From positions 1 through 64,000 of the forward strand of contig NZ_MRZO01000002.1 in assembly GCF_002732165.1 (NCBI RefSeq): a DNA stretch of 64,000 nt, read 5' to 3'. The notes beneath the pieces are model-generated. The model saw nothing but the letters and a program-made list of their open reading frames with translations, ran no database searches and was not told the origin of the DNA. Numbering within the stretch: position 1 is the stretch's first letter; every line of letters begins with the position of its first letter. This document shows positions 55,320 through 64,000 of this stretch, piece after piece. A program made the position numbers and the translations under genes. The DNA is from Staphylococcus xylosus (lineage in GTDB: Bacteria > Bacillota > Bacilli > Staphylococcales > Staphylococcaceae).

Positions 55320-56318
55320 TTAAATGCCTAAATCATCTGAAATTTCATCGAATTTTTCATACTCCTTTTCTAACTTTTTCTCAAATTCATCAGGACCTAA
55401 ATAGCCCTCACCTATATCAACCAAATTATTTTTAGCATATTCTTTATATTCTTTAGTTTCATAAGCCTCTTTTAATTGTTTCGTCAGCTGTTTCTTGACT
55501 GCTTCTGGTGTGCCTTTTTTGATAACAAAACCTCTCCATGAACCAATATCTACATCTAAACCTTTTTCTTTTGTAGTAGGTACACTTTTAAATTCTTCTA
55601 TTTTATTAATTCTGTCATCATTAAAAATAACTAATGGCCTAACTTTATTAGATTTAACATAGTCTACAACATTCACAACTTTATCTAGATATACATCTAC
55701 TTCTCCACCTAATGCTGCTGCTTTCACTTCAGATCCTGATTTATAAGGAATAAATTCACTATTTATATTGGCTTCGCTTTTAAATTTGCTAGTTGCGAAG
55801 TCATCTAAACCTGTCGAACTTGTCCCGCCAATCGTAAGTTTATCCTTCTTGCCCTTTTCAATTAAATCATCATAATTTTTGATTGGGCTATCTTCAGCAA
55901 CAGATAATACATAGATATCGCTTTGAATTTGTACTAGTGGTTCAAAATCATCTAGTAACTTAACCTTTTCACTTTTATCTAAATTATCAGCAATTACTTG
56001 AGATGGTGTAATCTCTAACACATTATAGCCATCATTTTTTTGTTGAAACGTGTATAGCATCCCTAACAAACCACTACTTCCATCCTTATTAATCGGTTGG
56101 AAATTGACATTAGAGCGTTCGGAAAGAATCTGAGAATATTGCCTTACAAAAGCGTCACTAGCACTCCCTTCACCAAAAGGTATAATCATATTGATTGTTT
56201 GATTCGGATACGCTTTAATTGCCTCTTTATCTATATGACTACCAGTATTTCCTTTTGCACTGCAGCTTGCTAATAATATTGACAATGTAATGATGAGTAA
56301 CCCCTTTTTTTTACTCAT
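55320..56318 (-). CDS. tctC: TctC-like substrate-binding lipoprotein
   Basis: The 332-residue protein has a lipobox LLASC and an extracytoplasmic Bug/TctC binding domain: YPNQTINMIIPFGEGSASD, IGGTSSTGLDDF and DIGSWRGFVIKKGTP. It captures a carboxylate and passes it to TctAB. ATG 56318 is chosen because GGGAAGTGAAAAT lies upstream; an upstream in-frame ATG overlaps the PrpF gene. Confidence 0.9.
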   Translation of the reverse strand: MSKKKGLLIITLSILLASCSAKGNTGSHIDKEAIKAYPNQTINMIIPFGEGSASDAFVRQYSQILSERSNVNFQPINKDGSSGLLGMLYTFQQKNDGYNVLEITPSQVIADNLDKSEKVKLLDDFEPLVQIQSDIYVLSVAEDSPIKNYDDLIEKGKKDKLTIGGTSSTGLDDFATSKFKSEANINSEFIPYKSGSEVKAAALGGEVDVYLDKVVNVVDYVKSNKVRPLVIFNDDRINKIEEFKSVPTTKEKGLDVDIGSWRGFVIKKGTPEAVKKQLTKQLKEAYETKEYKEYAKNNLVDIGEGYLGPDEFEKKLEKEYEKFDEISDDLGI

Positions 56319-56322
56319 ATTT

Positions 56323-57477
56323 TCACTTCCCATCCATTAAAGATATTGGAATAACTGCATTTCCTTCCATGATTCTTCTAGCAGTACGACCAGTGCCTCC
56401 TTTAATCAGTTTGTAAGCACTTTCATTTTTTTGTATGAAAACTTCAGACGAAATGGTACCACTAGGATGTCCTATCTCTATTGTGTTTAGTGCGTTTTTT
56501 TGACAAACATCAGCGGGAACTGTCCCCGGAATTTTACAAGCGGTTGCCAAACATATAGAGCCACTAACAGCAAAAGCTGGATGTAAATTGCCCATAGAAA
56601 TATATCTTCCTATTATATTAATATCTTCCTTTTTAATTAAACTGCCTTGTTCTGTTATATAGTCTTTTGGTTCGCTGACTAATGTTATTTTTGGTAATGC
56701 TTCCAATTCATGATTTACATTATCTTCATCGCTAAATAATCCTAATAAAATACCTACCTTAACCCGAAGCTTTTCAATTGCTGTTGAAGTCTGTCGCTCA
56801 TTGATGTCCTTTGCTAATTCAAATCCTTCAAGAGAAAAATCGCTAGCTTTGACGAAAGCAACAATATTGCCAGTATCCAATATACTAACTTTATATGTAG
56901 TTTCATCCATTTTAATATAGTCAACTAAATTTCCAGTTGGCAATAATTTTCCAGTAAATGCACCAGATGAGTCAATAAAACTTACCGTAATTTTTGCTCC
57001 TGTGCCTTCAACACCTGAAATTGAAAAATCACCTACACTTTTGATTTCACCTTGATATACAGGAACACGTACTTCCATAATTTTATTTGTATTTGTATTT
57101 AAAATTCTAACAGTTGTTTCACCATCTTCTCTCTTTACGAGACCTTCCTCAACTGCATATAAACCTACAGCCGACGCCATATTACCACAAGTAACATTGT
57201 AATCTATGCTTTTTTGATTAATTCCAACTTGCCCGAAATTATAGTAAATATCACTATCATTTGTATCCGTCATACCTACAATTGCTACTTTACTAGTAAC
57301 GGAAGTACCTCCGCCAATACCATCAATCTGCCCGTTAGCAGAGCTGCCATAAATTTTTAAAATCACTTCTTCCTTCAATTTTTCATCTATAGGTAAGTCA
57401 GTATCTTTAAAAATCAAACCTCTGCTAGTTCCTCCCCTCATTAGAACACATGGGATTTTTAAACTTGTAGTATTCAT
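56323..57477 (-). CDS. PrpF-family isomerase
   Basis: The 384-residue protein begins IPCVLMRGGTSRGLIFKDTDLP and has the two catalytic Cys regions of the PrpF/DapF-like fold, TCGNMASAVG and GSICLATACK, plus GHPSGTISSEV. PrpF members isomerise C-C double bonds of unsaturated tricarboxylates: 2-methylaconitate, aconitate or oxalomesaconate. Position in front of a tricarboxylate transporter suggests it processes the imported acid. Confidence 0.88.
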   Translation of the reverse strand: MNTTSLKIPCVLMRGGTSRGLIFKDTDLPIDEKLKEEVILKIYGSSANGQIDGIGGGTSVTSKVAIVGMTDTNDSDIYYNFGQVGINQKSIDYNVTCGNMASAVGLYAVEEGLVKREDGETTVRILNTNTNKIMEVRVPVYQGEIKSVGDFSISGVEGTGAKITVSFIDSSGAFTGKLLPTGNLVDYIKMDETTYKVSILDTGNIVAFVKASDFSLEGFELAKDINERQTSTAIEKLRVKVGILLGLFSDEDNVNHELEALPKITLVSEPKDYITEQGSLIKKEDINIIGRYISMGNLHPAFAVSGSICLATACKIPGTVPADVCQKNALNTIEIGHPSGTISSEVFIQKNESAYKLIKGGTGRTARRIMEGNAVIPISLMDGK

Positions 57478-57620
57478 AGTATGCCCCCTTGTTAATTATT
57501 GAAATATTCAGTCAACTTATATAAAGTATATATATATATATTCGATAAATAAAATATTACTTTTTTATGTTTCGTCATCAAAATATTTTATAATGCAAAA
57601 AAATTGTAGGAGGATTATAT

Positions 57621-58487
57621 ATGGATAGTATGGATTGGGAGATTTTAAGAGAATTATTTAAATGCAAAAACATCACACAAACAAGCAAAACACTGAGAAC
57701 ATCACAACCTGCAGTATCGTACAGAATTAATAAGATTGAACAAGAATTTAATGTGAAGATTATCCATAGAAATAAAAAAGGAGTCGTATTCACTTCTCAA
57801 GGAGAAATGATTGTAAACTATGCAATTTCCATGTTAAAAGATAATCAAAAACTTAAAGAAGATCTAATAAGTCAAGAAAATACCGTTCAAGGTATATTAA
57901 GATTAAGTGCTTCTAGTATATTTTCAAGATATCAACTTCCTAAAATTTTGTCGGAGTTTAGTCAAAAATACCCAGCAGTAGAATTTGATGTTAATACTGG
58001 TTGGAGCGAAGAGGTTTTTAAATCTGTCCATAATGACTATTCTCAAGTAGGCATACTAAGAGGAGATTATAGCTTTTCGTCAGAGAAAATTCGTTTAATG
58101 AAAGAAAAGATTTATGTCGTCTCAAAACATCCAATTGATATAACTGATTTACCTCATTTACCCAGAATATATTATAACACCGATACATCTCTAAATAAGT
58201 TAATAGATGATTGGTGGATTGGAAAATTTATAGAGCCACCTTCTATTACAATAAATGTAGACAATATGGAAACAAGTAAGGAATTTGTCCAAAATGGTTT
58301 AGGCTTTTCTATTTTGCCTGGCATTTTATTACGAGATGATGATAAGTTGTCTAAAATACCATGCTTAGACCAACAAAATAACTATATCATTAGAAATACA
58401 GATATGATTTTAAAAGAACAATATCTTAATAATACCGTAGTGAGAGCATTTTACAATTTCATGAAGGATGTTAATTTAGAATTTTAA
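57621..58487 (+). CDS. LysR-family regulator
   Basis: The 288-residue protein has an N-terminal winged helix (residues 1-60; NITQTSKTLRTSQPAVSYRINKIEQEF) and a substrate-binding effector domain (about 90-288). It is divergent from the PrpF-tctCBA operon, so it very probably controls it in response to the imported acid. AGGAGGATTATAT precedes the ATG. Confidence 0.9.
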   Translation: MDSMDWEILRELFKCKNITQTSKTLRTSQPAVSYRINKIEQEFNVKIIHRNKKGVVFTSQGEMIVNYAISMLKDNQKLKEDLISQENTVQGILRLSASSIFSRYQLPKILSEFSQKYPAVEFDVNTGWSEEVFKSVHNDYSQVGILRGDYSFSSEKIRLMKEKIYVVSKHPIDITDLPHLPRIYYNTDTSLNKLIDDWWIGKFIEPPSITINVDNMETSKEFVQNGLGFSILPGILLRDDDKLSKIPCLDQQNNYIIRNTDMILKEQYLNNTVVRAFYNFMKDVNLEF

Positions 58488-58707
58488 TGTACTCTATGAT
58501 TATAGAACAACGATGCATTTCATATAAATATTATACTTTAATTCAATTATATGTTGTTACTCACTTCTATCTAACTTAATCAAATATGCTCTACTCTTAC
58601 ACATAAAAGTATAAATTTACACTCAGAACTAAAATGCAGTACAATATATTTAATAATTTATATTTTTGTGTTCAATAAAATGTGAATTAAAATTAAGGGA
58701 GAATGAG

Positions 58708-59279
58708 ATGAACGATAATAAAAAGAATGGATGTATCGGTTGCTTAGGATGTTTAGTTGTAATTTTACTTATTATATTATTGATTGGTGGGTGCAGTGCT
58801 TTCTTCTATACAGAAAATAATAACGATAGTATCAAAAAAGAAACTCAAAAAAATTCTGATGCTAAAAAGAAAGATAAAGAGAAAGTGAATAAAAATCACG
58901 ACACTAATAATAGCAAAAACGAAGATATTAATACTCAAGAAAATGGCCTCAAGAATCAAATGACAATAATTACGAAGAGCCAAGTAATGCTTCTGAAAAT
59001 AGCGAAAATAGTAACGCTAATGATAATGGCAATACTTATAATAATAATCAAAGCCAACCATCTAGCAACTATAATGACAGCACAAATCAACAAAACAACT
59101 CAAACACAGATATCGACACACCTGATACTAATGCACCAGAAGTTGATGCTCCAGAAAAAAATGATTTACCAAATACTCGAGATGTCGACGTACCTAAGCC
59201 TGGCGAAATAACAAAAGATATGCGAGGTTATGATTCATCTAAAGATAGAGATAACGATGGTATAATAAACGAAAAATAA
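58708..59279 (+). pseudogene. Frameshifted anchored protein with C-terminal EF-hand-like loop
   Basis: The N-terminal frame starts at ATG 58708 after AAGGGAGAATGAG and encodes MNDNKKNGCIGCLGCLVV, a helix and a Lys/Asn-rich linker. Near 58941-58950 the frame shifts. The original frame ends at 59211. The other frame continues as an Asn/Ser/Glu-rich linker, then VDVPKPGEITKDMRG and DSSKDRDNDGIINEK, an EF-hand-type DxDxDG calcium loop. Total length 572 nt is not divisible by three, so one base is missing or two are extra. Either a real mutation or a sequencing error. Confidence 0.7.
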
Positions 59280-59281
59280 TC

Positions 59282-59333
59282 AAAAAAGACACTTCACCAT
59301 TGCTAATATCAACTAATGGTGGAGTGTCTTTTT
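59282..59333. terminator. Bidirectional terminator
   Basis: AAAAAGACACTTCACCATT pairs with AATGGTGGAGTGTCTTTTT between convergent genes. Confidence 0.9.
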
Positions 59334-59355
59334 GCTTACTAATCTGCTTCATTTC

Positions 59356-60663
59356 TTATTTAATTTTTAATATTTGTCCTACTTTAATACTATTTGAATC
59401 CAACTTATTGTCGGATTTAATTTTGTCTACTGTTGTCTTTTGATTTTTAGCTATACTATACAGCGTATCGCCTTTCTTCACAGTATATGTCTTCACTAAA
59501 TACAGTGTTTGCCCCTTGCTAATACTATCATTTTTCAAGTTATTCCATTTTTTGATATTTTCAACACTTACATTACTTCTTTTAGAAATATTATACAACG
59601 TATCGCCAGAGACTACTTTATGCGTATCTCCGGTTATCTCACCACTATTACTTGGTGCTTTTAATTTTAATGTTTGTCCTACTGATAATGTATTGTTGCT
59701 TAAATTATTCCATTTCTTAATGTCATCAATTGCTACGCCGCTTCGTCTTGAAATACTGTATAATGTATCGCCTTTAGCCACTTTGTAAGTTAAGCCAGTT
59801 ATTGCGTCATCATTACCACCACCGTTTAGTTCTTTATAATGTTTTTGAACTAAACTATAAAATTGGTCCATGTTGTATCCCCACTGGTTGAAATAACCTA
59901 CTGGGTCTGTATGATTCGTGCCACCCCAATATTGACTAATAGCGTTGTGACTAATAATTGTACCTGTACCTTGATTATTATCTGCCAATGATGGCGCTAG
60001 TCCATTTTGTTTCAACATTTTAGCTGCTAAATAAGCTTGGTTATTTACAGATTTAGCAAAACCATCAAATGTATTTGATCTCGTCAACTCTATTTGATAG
60101 AAATATGGATTTGCATTTGCGCCTGCACCCCAAGCTAAATAATCACTTGGTGCTGTTTGGATAATTTTATCACTACTAGCATAAGCATGTACAAAAGCAC
60201 TCTGATAATTGTTATACATATAGTTTACTTCGCCTTCAATCGTACTATTAGGGTTAGCTGTTTCATGTATAACGACTCCTATAAATTTTCCTGATTTATA
60301 ATTATATTTTGGTAAATTATTAATACGTGAATCTTGAACGATTTGCGCTGGTTTAATATTATTATTTGCAATATATGTATTTACGTCTTGGTAAGATCTA
60401 TTTGCAAAACTACGCATTTCTACTGAATTAGAATTATGTTCTGCAACCTTATTATGTAATCGTAAATCTTCAGGTGTTAGTTGTTCTTTTAAAGCTTGAG
60501 GACTCATCTTTTGTGCTTTATCAAAATCGATTGGCTTGCTTGTATTCTCTTTCTTATCTTTTTCTGCCGTTTGCTTTCCATTATCTTCCTGTGCATATGC
60601 TACGGTAGTACTTAGTACTAAGCTCGTCGCTACTATTAATGATAAACTTAACCTATACTTCAT
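59356..60663 (-). CDS. N-acetylmuramoyl-L-alanine amidase with three LysM domains
   Basis: The 435-residue secreted enzyme has a signal peptide ending VAYA (about residue 24), an amidase_2 domain (about 105-270) with zinc residues in GVVIHETANP and HTDPVGYF, and three C-terminal LysM repeats (about 290-435; YKVAKGDTLYSISRRSG and two more) that bind peptidoglycan. The amidase resembles the Atl/Aas amidase. It splits peptides from glycan strands during wall turnover or separation. AAAAGGAGTG precedes the ATG. Confidence 0.93.
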   Translation of the reverse strand: MKYRLSLSLIVATSLVLSTTVAYAQEDNGKQTAEKDKKENTSKPIDFDKAQKMSPQALKEQLTPEDLRLHNKVAEHNSNSVEMRSFANRSYQDVNTYIANNNIKPAQIVQDSRINNLPKYNYKSGKFIGVVIHETANPNSTIEGEVNYMYNNYQSAFVHAYASSDKIIQTAPSDYLAWGAGANANPYFYQIELTRSNTFDGFAKSVNNQAYLAAKMLKQNGLAPSLADNNQGTGTIISHNAISQYWGGTNHTDPVGYFNQWGYNMDQFYSLVQKHYKELNGGGNDDAITGLTYKVAKGDTLYSISRRSGVAIDDIKKWNNLSNNTLSVGQTLKLKAPSNSGEITGDTHKVVSGDTLYNISKRSNVSVENIKKWNNLKNDSISKGQTLYLVKTYTVKKGDTLYSIAKNQKTTVDKIKSDNKLDSNSIKVGQILKIK

Positions 60664-60986
60664 TTAAAACACTCCTTTTATTATAGAACACTATTTTATC
60701 GCAACGTCTATATTAATTAATACATCTTAATTCTTACAGTTTATAATATTATTCAAATTTTTACAAAAAGCTTTATTATTTCATACTATTTTTTAGACAT
60801 TCTATATATTAAGTGTTTTAAATATAATAAAAATGAGTAAGATTATGAAATCACAAATATCTTTGACTTCATCATCTTACTCTCACTACATTTACTTATC
60901 TTACATTTGTTTATCAATAAGTTTATTGGCCATAAAGCTTCCATTGATGCATGTTGGCGATTGCCATTTGGTACCAAGCTCAAAAA
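60664..60986. other. Gap upstream of the amidase gene
   Basis: This 323-bp stretch contains the two-tier hairpin at 60835-60882 (outer stem GAGTAAGAT/ATCTTACTC, inner stem ATGAAATCA/TGACTTCAT). Nothing else was recognised. Confidence 0.5.
60835..60882. repeat. Two-tier hairpin
   Basis: Outer stem GAGTAAGAT/ATCTTACTC and inner stem ATGAAATCA/TGACTTCAT match the architecture of the hairpins listed at 26.1, 39.7, 43.0 and 44.6 kb. Confidence 0.6.
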
Positions 60987-61175
60987 TTATAAATCGATAA
61001 TTACACTTGATAGTATTGCTATTAATGCAACTATAAGTACAAACACAAGTAAAGTATCAATTTTTCTTTGGTTACGTTCTTTATACGATTTTCTAAATTC
61101 TTTTAATGCCACAAAACCTGCAATTAAGACTAATAATAGACACACTAAATGTAAAACTAATGCTAATACAGCCAT
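60987..61175 (-). CDS. Small membrane protein
   Basis: The 62-residue protein begins MAVLALVLHLVCLLLVLIAGFVALKEF and has a second helix after RKIDTLL. ATG 61175 follows GAGGTGATGAAG. Function unknown. Confidence 0.6.
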   Translation of the reverse strand: MAVLALVLHLVCLLLVLIAGFVALKEFRKSYKERNQRKIDTLLVFVLIVALIAILSSVIIDL

Positions 61176-61498
61176 CTTCATCACCTCACACACTTTATTA
61201 AATTATGATTATACTTATTTGTTTTTTTAAATACTTCATGAACAATTAAATTAGAAATAGTTACTCAGTAAACTGTTAAATAGGGGAATGGTTATTTGCG
61301 TAGTCTTTATAGTATGCTACCCTTTTTATTATCTCCAAAAACGCAAAGTAATATTTCATTACTTTCAACATACATTGAGTTTTGAGAGATAAAAAAACAA
61401 ACCAAACGCTAAAATGTCACTTTACTTGGTATATGATAATGACTTTACTTAATAAATAAAAAAAGCAACGCACTATATTAAAATACGTTGCTTTTTTA
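61176..61498. other. Gap before the transposon remnant
   Basis: The only structure is the terminator at 61457-61498 (GCAACG with CGTTGC and T/A tracts), apparently belonging to the decayed element. No gene is visible. Confidence 0.5.
61457..61498. terminator. Terminator of the transposon remnant region
   Basis: AAAAAAGCAACG pairs with CGTTGCTTTTTT over a 15-nt loop. Confidence 0.75.
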
Positions 61499-62088
61499 TT
61501 ATCGAATACCTATAACTAAACTGTCTCTAGCTGTTTCTATGACTTCTGTACTTATTTTATCTAAACCATTTATATCCATAATTCTGTCTATGTGCGAAAA
61601 TAAGCGATGGATCAGACTAAAATTCTCTTTTGTAATTTTAATAATCGTCGTTATTGCCTCATAATCAGTAAAATCTTCGAGTTTTAAATCAAATCCTAAA
61701 TCTTACCACTTATATTCTAATATGTGATGCGTCTCGTCTTTACTTAGATTATCAAATTCATGTACAAAACCTATACGCGAATATAGTTGAGGATAACGAG
61801 ATAGTTTTTTTCTCTATACCTCGCATACCAATAAATATCATTGCTAAATTATGTTCATCATAAATAGCCCTTAATTGCTCTAAATGTTGCACTTTAATGC
61901 GGTCAATCTCATCTACTATAATTAAATCAATATATTTAAACATATCACTATAATGTTTACTATGTTCATGTCCATACTTATTTACAACATGCTTTTTTGA
62001 CCCAAATCAATACTTGCAGTGATACTCTATAAATCATTTCTTAATTTAGTCTGTTTTCTGCTGGTGCAGTATAAAATATTTTATCCAT
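61499..62088 (-). pseudogene. Decayed MuB/TniB-like AAA+ transposition ATPase
   Basis: Segments in several frames add up to an AAA+ helper ATPase: DKIFYTAPAEN near 62050, KYGHEHSKHYSDMFKYIDLIIVDEIDR with Walker-B DE, LRAIYDEHNLAMIFIGM, then after a frameshift near 61800 LSRYPQLYSRIGFVHEFDNL, an in-frame stop, and a tail to 61499. The N-terminal Walker-A region is missing or unreadable. The frames contain several stops, so it is dead. It abuts the truncated sqr gene. Confidence 0.75.
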
Positions 62089-62326
62089 TGATTACCTTCA
62101 GGCATAACACTTTTCATATCTTTACGAGAACTTTTTAAACTCGATACCCAGCATCAACCAAAGCCCATAACTGTTGATAATAATGATATTCATCAGGGCC
62201 TATAAGTGCTATTTTTCCTTTTAAGCTTTGATTTTTTCTTAATAGTCTTGATACCACGGTAATACCTGCTGTACGGCCACCTACAATAACAATTTGATAA
62301 TGCTTACTGATTTTCCACACCCTCAA
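62079..62326 (-). pseudogene. sqr: Truncated sulfide:quinone oxidoreductase (sqr)
   Basis: The N-terminal FAD domain reads HYQIVIVGGRTAGITVVSRLL...YHYYQQLWALVDAG, the start of staphylococcal SQR, but with GGR instead of the usual GGG. The frame then stops at 62135. Coding continues shifted (VSSLKSSRKDMKSVMPEGNQW) to about 62079, where SQR similarity ends at the transposon remnant. About 300 C-terminal residues are absent, so sulfide oxidation by this copy is lost. Confidence 0.82.
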
Positions 62327-62327
62327 A

Positions 62328-63662
62328 TTATTTTAATGATTCTGGAAAATCTTGATAGCCTTCTCTAATATTTACAACATTTTCAAATCCTTTGTTTTCT
62401 AAGATACCCACTGCGATTGAACTTCTAACACCCGACTGACAATGTACGTATATTTTATCCTCTTTATTAAGTGGAATATTTTCATTTAATAATTTACCAT
62501 GGGGAATATTGACTGCTTGATCTAAATGCCCATTATTCCACTCTTCATCATTACGCACATCCAGTACATGTTCTTCTTTACCGGTTATATCCATACTGTG
62601 AATGGATTGCGTTTTAACTTCTGCTTTTGGCAAACGGAAACCTGTTACATTATTAAAACCAATTAATTGTAAAGTATGCGCTGCTTGTTCAACGGTAGAT
62701 TTATCACCAATCAAATCTATACTTTTTTCATAATCTAAATACCAACCGATTTGGTTAATAAAGTTTTTGTTGTAAGGAATATTGATTGTCCCTTTAGTGT
62801 GACCACCATGAAAGGCTTCTTTGCTACGAAGATCAAATGCTATTTTTTCATTGCTTAAACTAGGATAAACATTGTATGGTTGATATAATTCCATACCAAA
62901 TTGGTTAATTTTTTTCATTTGTGTAAAATGATGTGGTGGCGCTGGTTGATTTGATGTTAATGTTTCAATGAATTTAGTTTCATCAGTTTCACTAAATGCC
63001 CAGTTATTTATTTTTTCATAACCTAGCGTAGACATTGGTACGGCGCCTAATGCTTTACCACAAGGACTTCCAGCACCGTGACCTGGCCAAATTTGAATAT
63101 AATCTGGTAAACCTTTAACACTTTCTATAGATTGATACATTTGTTTCGCACTAACTTCTGTAGAACCTTCGACTTGAACTGATTTTTCTAGTAAATCGGG
63201 TCTACCGATATCACCTACAAAAATAAAATCACCACTAAATAAGCCCATTGGAACGCTTGAGCCGCCACCTTCATCAGTGAGTAAGAAACTGATACTCTCA
63301 GGAGTATGACCAGGTGTATGCAATACTTCTAATTTAATGTTACCTACATGAATAATATCTTGATGTTTAACAAAATGTGTTTGTTCAGACATATTTTTAT
63401 AACTTAATTGATCATCTCCTTCTCCAGATACATATATTTTGGCGTTTAAACGTTCTGCCACATCTCGAATACCAGAAGCAAAATCAGCGTGAATATGTGT
63501 TTCTGCAGCTTGTGTAATTTTAAAACCTTCGTTATCTGCAACTTCCATATATTTTGTTAAGTCACGTACAGGGTCAATTATCATTGCTTCCCCTGTACGT
63601 TGACAGCCAACTAAATAAGATGCTTGAGATAAATGATTATCGTAAAATTGTTTAAAAAACAT
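62328..63662 (-). CDS. cstB: Persulfide dioxygenase-sulfurtransferase CstB
   Basis: The 444-residue protein has an N-terminal metallo-beta-lactamase dioxygenase domain (THIHADFASG, about residues 55-64; HTPGHTPESI), a middle pseudo-rhodanese domain and a C-terminal rhodanese with active-site loop VHCQSGVRSS. In S. aureus CstB turns low-molecular-weight persulfides into thiosulfate. It lies 30 bp after cstA. AAAAGGAGTTTTTATT precedes the ATG. Confidence 0.93.
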   Translation of the reverse strand: MFFKQFYDNHLSQASYLVGCQRTGEAMIIDPVRDLTKYMEVADNEGFKITQAAETHIHADFASGIRDVAERLNAKIYVSGEGDDQLSYKNMSEQTHFVKHQDIIHVGNIKLEVLHTPGHTPESISFLLTDEGGGSSVPMGLFSGDFIFVGDIGRPDLLEKSVQVEGSTEVSAKQMYQSIESVKGLPDYIQIWPGHGAGSPCGKALGAVPMSTLGYEKINNWAFSETDETKFIETLTSNQPAPPHHFTQMKKINQFGMELYQPYNVYPSLSNEKIAFDLRSKEAFHGGHTKGTINIPYNKNFINQIGWYLDYEKSIDLIGDKSTVEQAAHTLQLIGFNNVTGFRLPKAEVKTQSIHSMDITGKEEHVLDVRNDEEWNNGHLDQAVNIPHGKLLNENIPLNKEDKIYVHCQSGVRSSIAVGILENKGFENVVNIREGYQDFPESLK

Positions 63663-63692
63663 AATAAAAACTCCTTTTATTAATAGATTTAA

Positions 63693-64000
63693 TTAGATGA
63701 ACAAATTATGATTCGCATTTTCGGTATCACCTATATAAGTGCCTACACCGCCGTACTCAACTTCATCTTTTAATTCTTCTTTTGTAATGCCCATGACATC
63801 CATGCTCATGGTACATGCGATTAATTTAATATCTTGAGCTATCGCCTGATTAATGAGTGATGTTAATGAATCAACGTTTTTCTTTTTCATTACGTAGCGC
63901 ATCATGATATTACCTAAACCGAACATATTCATTTTAGAGAGTGGCATTTTCAAAGGTGTTTTTGGCAACATAAAATCAAACATTTTTGCGACACCTTTCT
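63693..64000 (-). CDS. cstA: Multidomain sulfurtransferase CstA, partial (C-terminal DsrE domain)
   Basis: The reading frame is open through the right edge (GVAKMFDFMLPKTPLKM...), so the gene continues outside the window. The visible part is the DsrE-like domain with LIACTMSMDVMGI holding a probable sulfur-carrying Cys. With cstB and the sqr remnant it forms the CstR-type sulfide-stress operon. Confidence 0.85.
   Translation of the reverse strand, partial: KGVAKMFDFMLPKTPLKMPLSKMNMFGLGNIMMRYVMKKKNVDSLTSLINQAIAQDIKLIACTMSMDVMGITKEELKDEVEYGGVGTYIGDTENANHNLFI

Noticed and set aside
60907..61230. 107-residue plus-strand ORF
   Set aside because: It covers the small minus-strand membrane gene, which has a better ribosome site and helix pattern.

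Overview
The window comes from a low-GC Gram-positive chromosome, almost certainly a Staphylococcus. The block xpt-pbuX-guaB-guaA, tcyP, nfrA, ahpC-ahpF, the sdaAA-sdaAB-pfoR operon, the hypR-merA pair, the cst sulfide genes and an IsaB-type antigen are all characteristic of that genus. Allantoin-use genes, two catalases and an Atl/Aas-like LysM amidase point to a coagulase-negative species, perhaps of the saprophyticus/xylosus group. That species guess is inference.

Layout. 1-1.1 kb: decayed IS1182-family transposase. 1.1-5 kb: Met-rich IsaB-like secreted protein, VanY-type carboxypeptidase, and catalase katA behind PerR/Fur-like boxes. 5-9.8 kb: allantoinase and allantoin permease, divergent from a PucR regulator. 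10-15.2 kb: GrpB-family protein, MFS exporter, LysR-type remnant, cold-shock protein and glutamate/dicarboxylate symporter. 15.7-19 kb: a run of tiny, mostly membrane proteins with one decayed gene. 19.1-25.3 kb: a small LPXTG protein, then guaA, guaB, pbuX and xpt under a guanine-type riboswitch. 25.5-30.1 kb: a general stress protein, an acetyltransferase-like protein, a HTH/coiled-coil protein and the cystine importer TcyP. 30.2-34.5 kb: serine dehydratase with a PfoR-like membrane protein, and NfrA. 34.8-39.7 kb: a large-subunit catalase and PerR-controlled ahpCF. 40-48 kb: lipoprotein, phosphatase, PepSY protein, LysE exporter, a candidate small RNA, a guanidine-I riboswitch with its paired SMR exporters, and small genes. 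48.3-53.1 kb: merA/hypR, AHSA1 protein, poly-gamma-glutamate hydrolase-like protein and a KtrB-like K+ channel. 53.3-58.5 kb: a tripartite tricarboxylate transporter (TctABC) with a PrpF isomerase and a divergent LysR regulator. 58.7-61.2 kb: a frameshifted anchored protein, a LysM amidase and a small membrane protein. 61.5-64 kb: a decayed transposition ATPase joined to a truncated sqr gene, then cstB and partial cstA.

Working together. Much of the window defends against oxidants and electrophiles: two catalases, AhpCF, NfrA, MerA/HypR and the Cst persulfide system. Other parts scavenge nitrogen and carbon (allantoin, xanthine/guanine, serine, cystine, a tricarboxylate-like acid). Dispersed two-tier hairpins of about 50 bp, several with the same inner-stem sequence, sit between many genes and look like a terminator-like repeat family. 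No CRISPR array, rRNA or tRNA gene was recognised.
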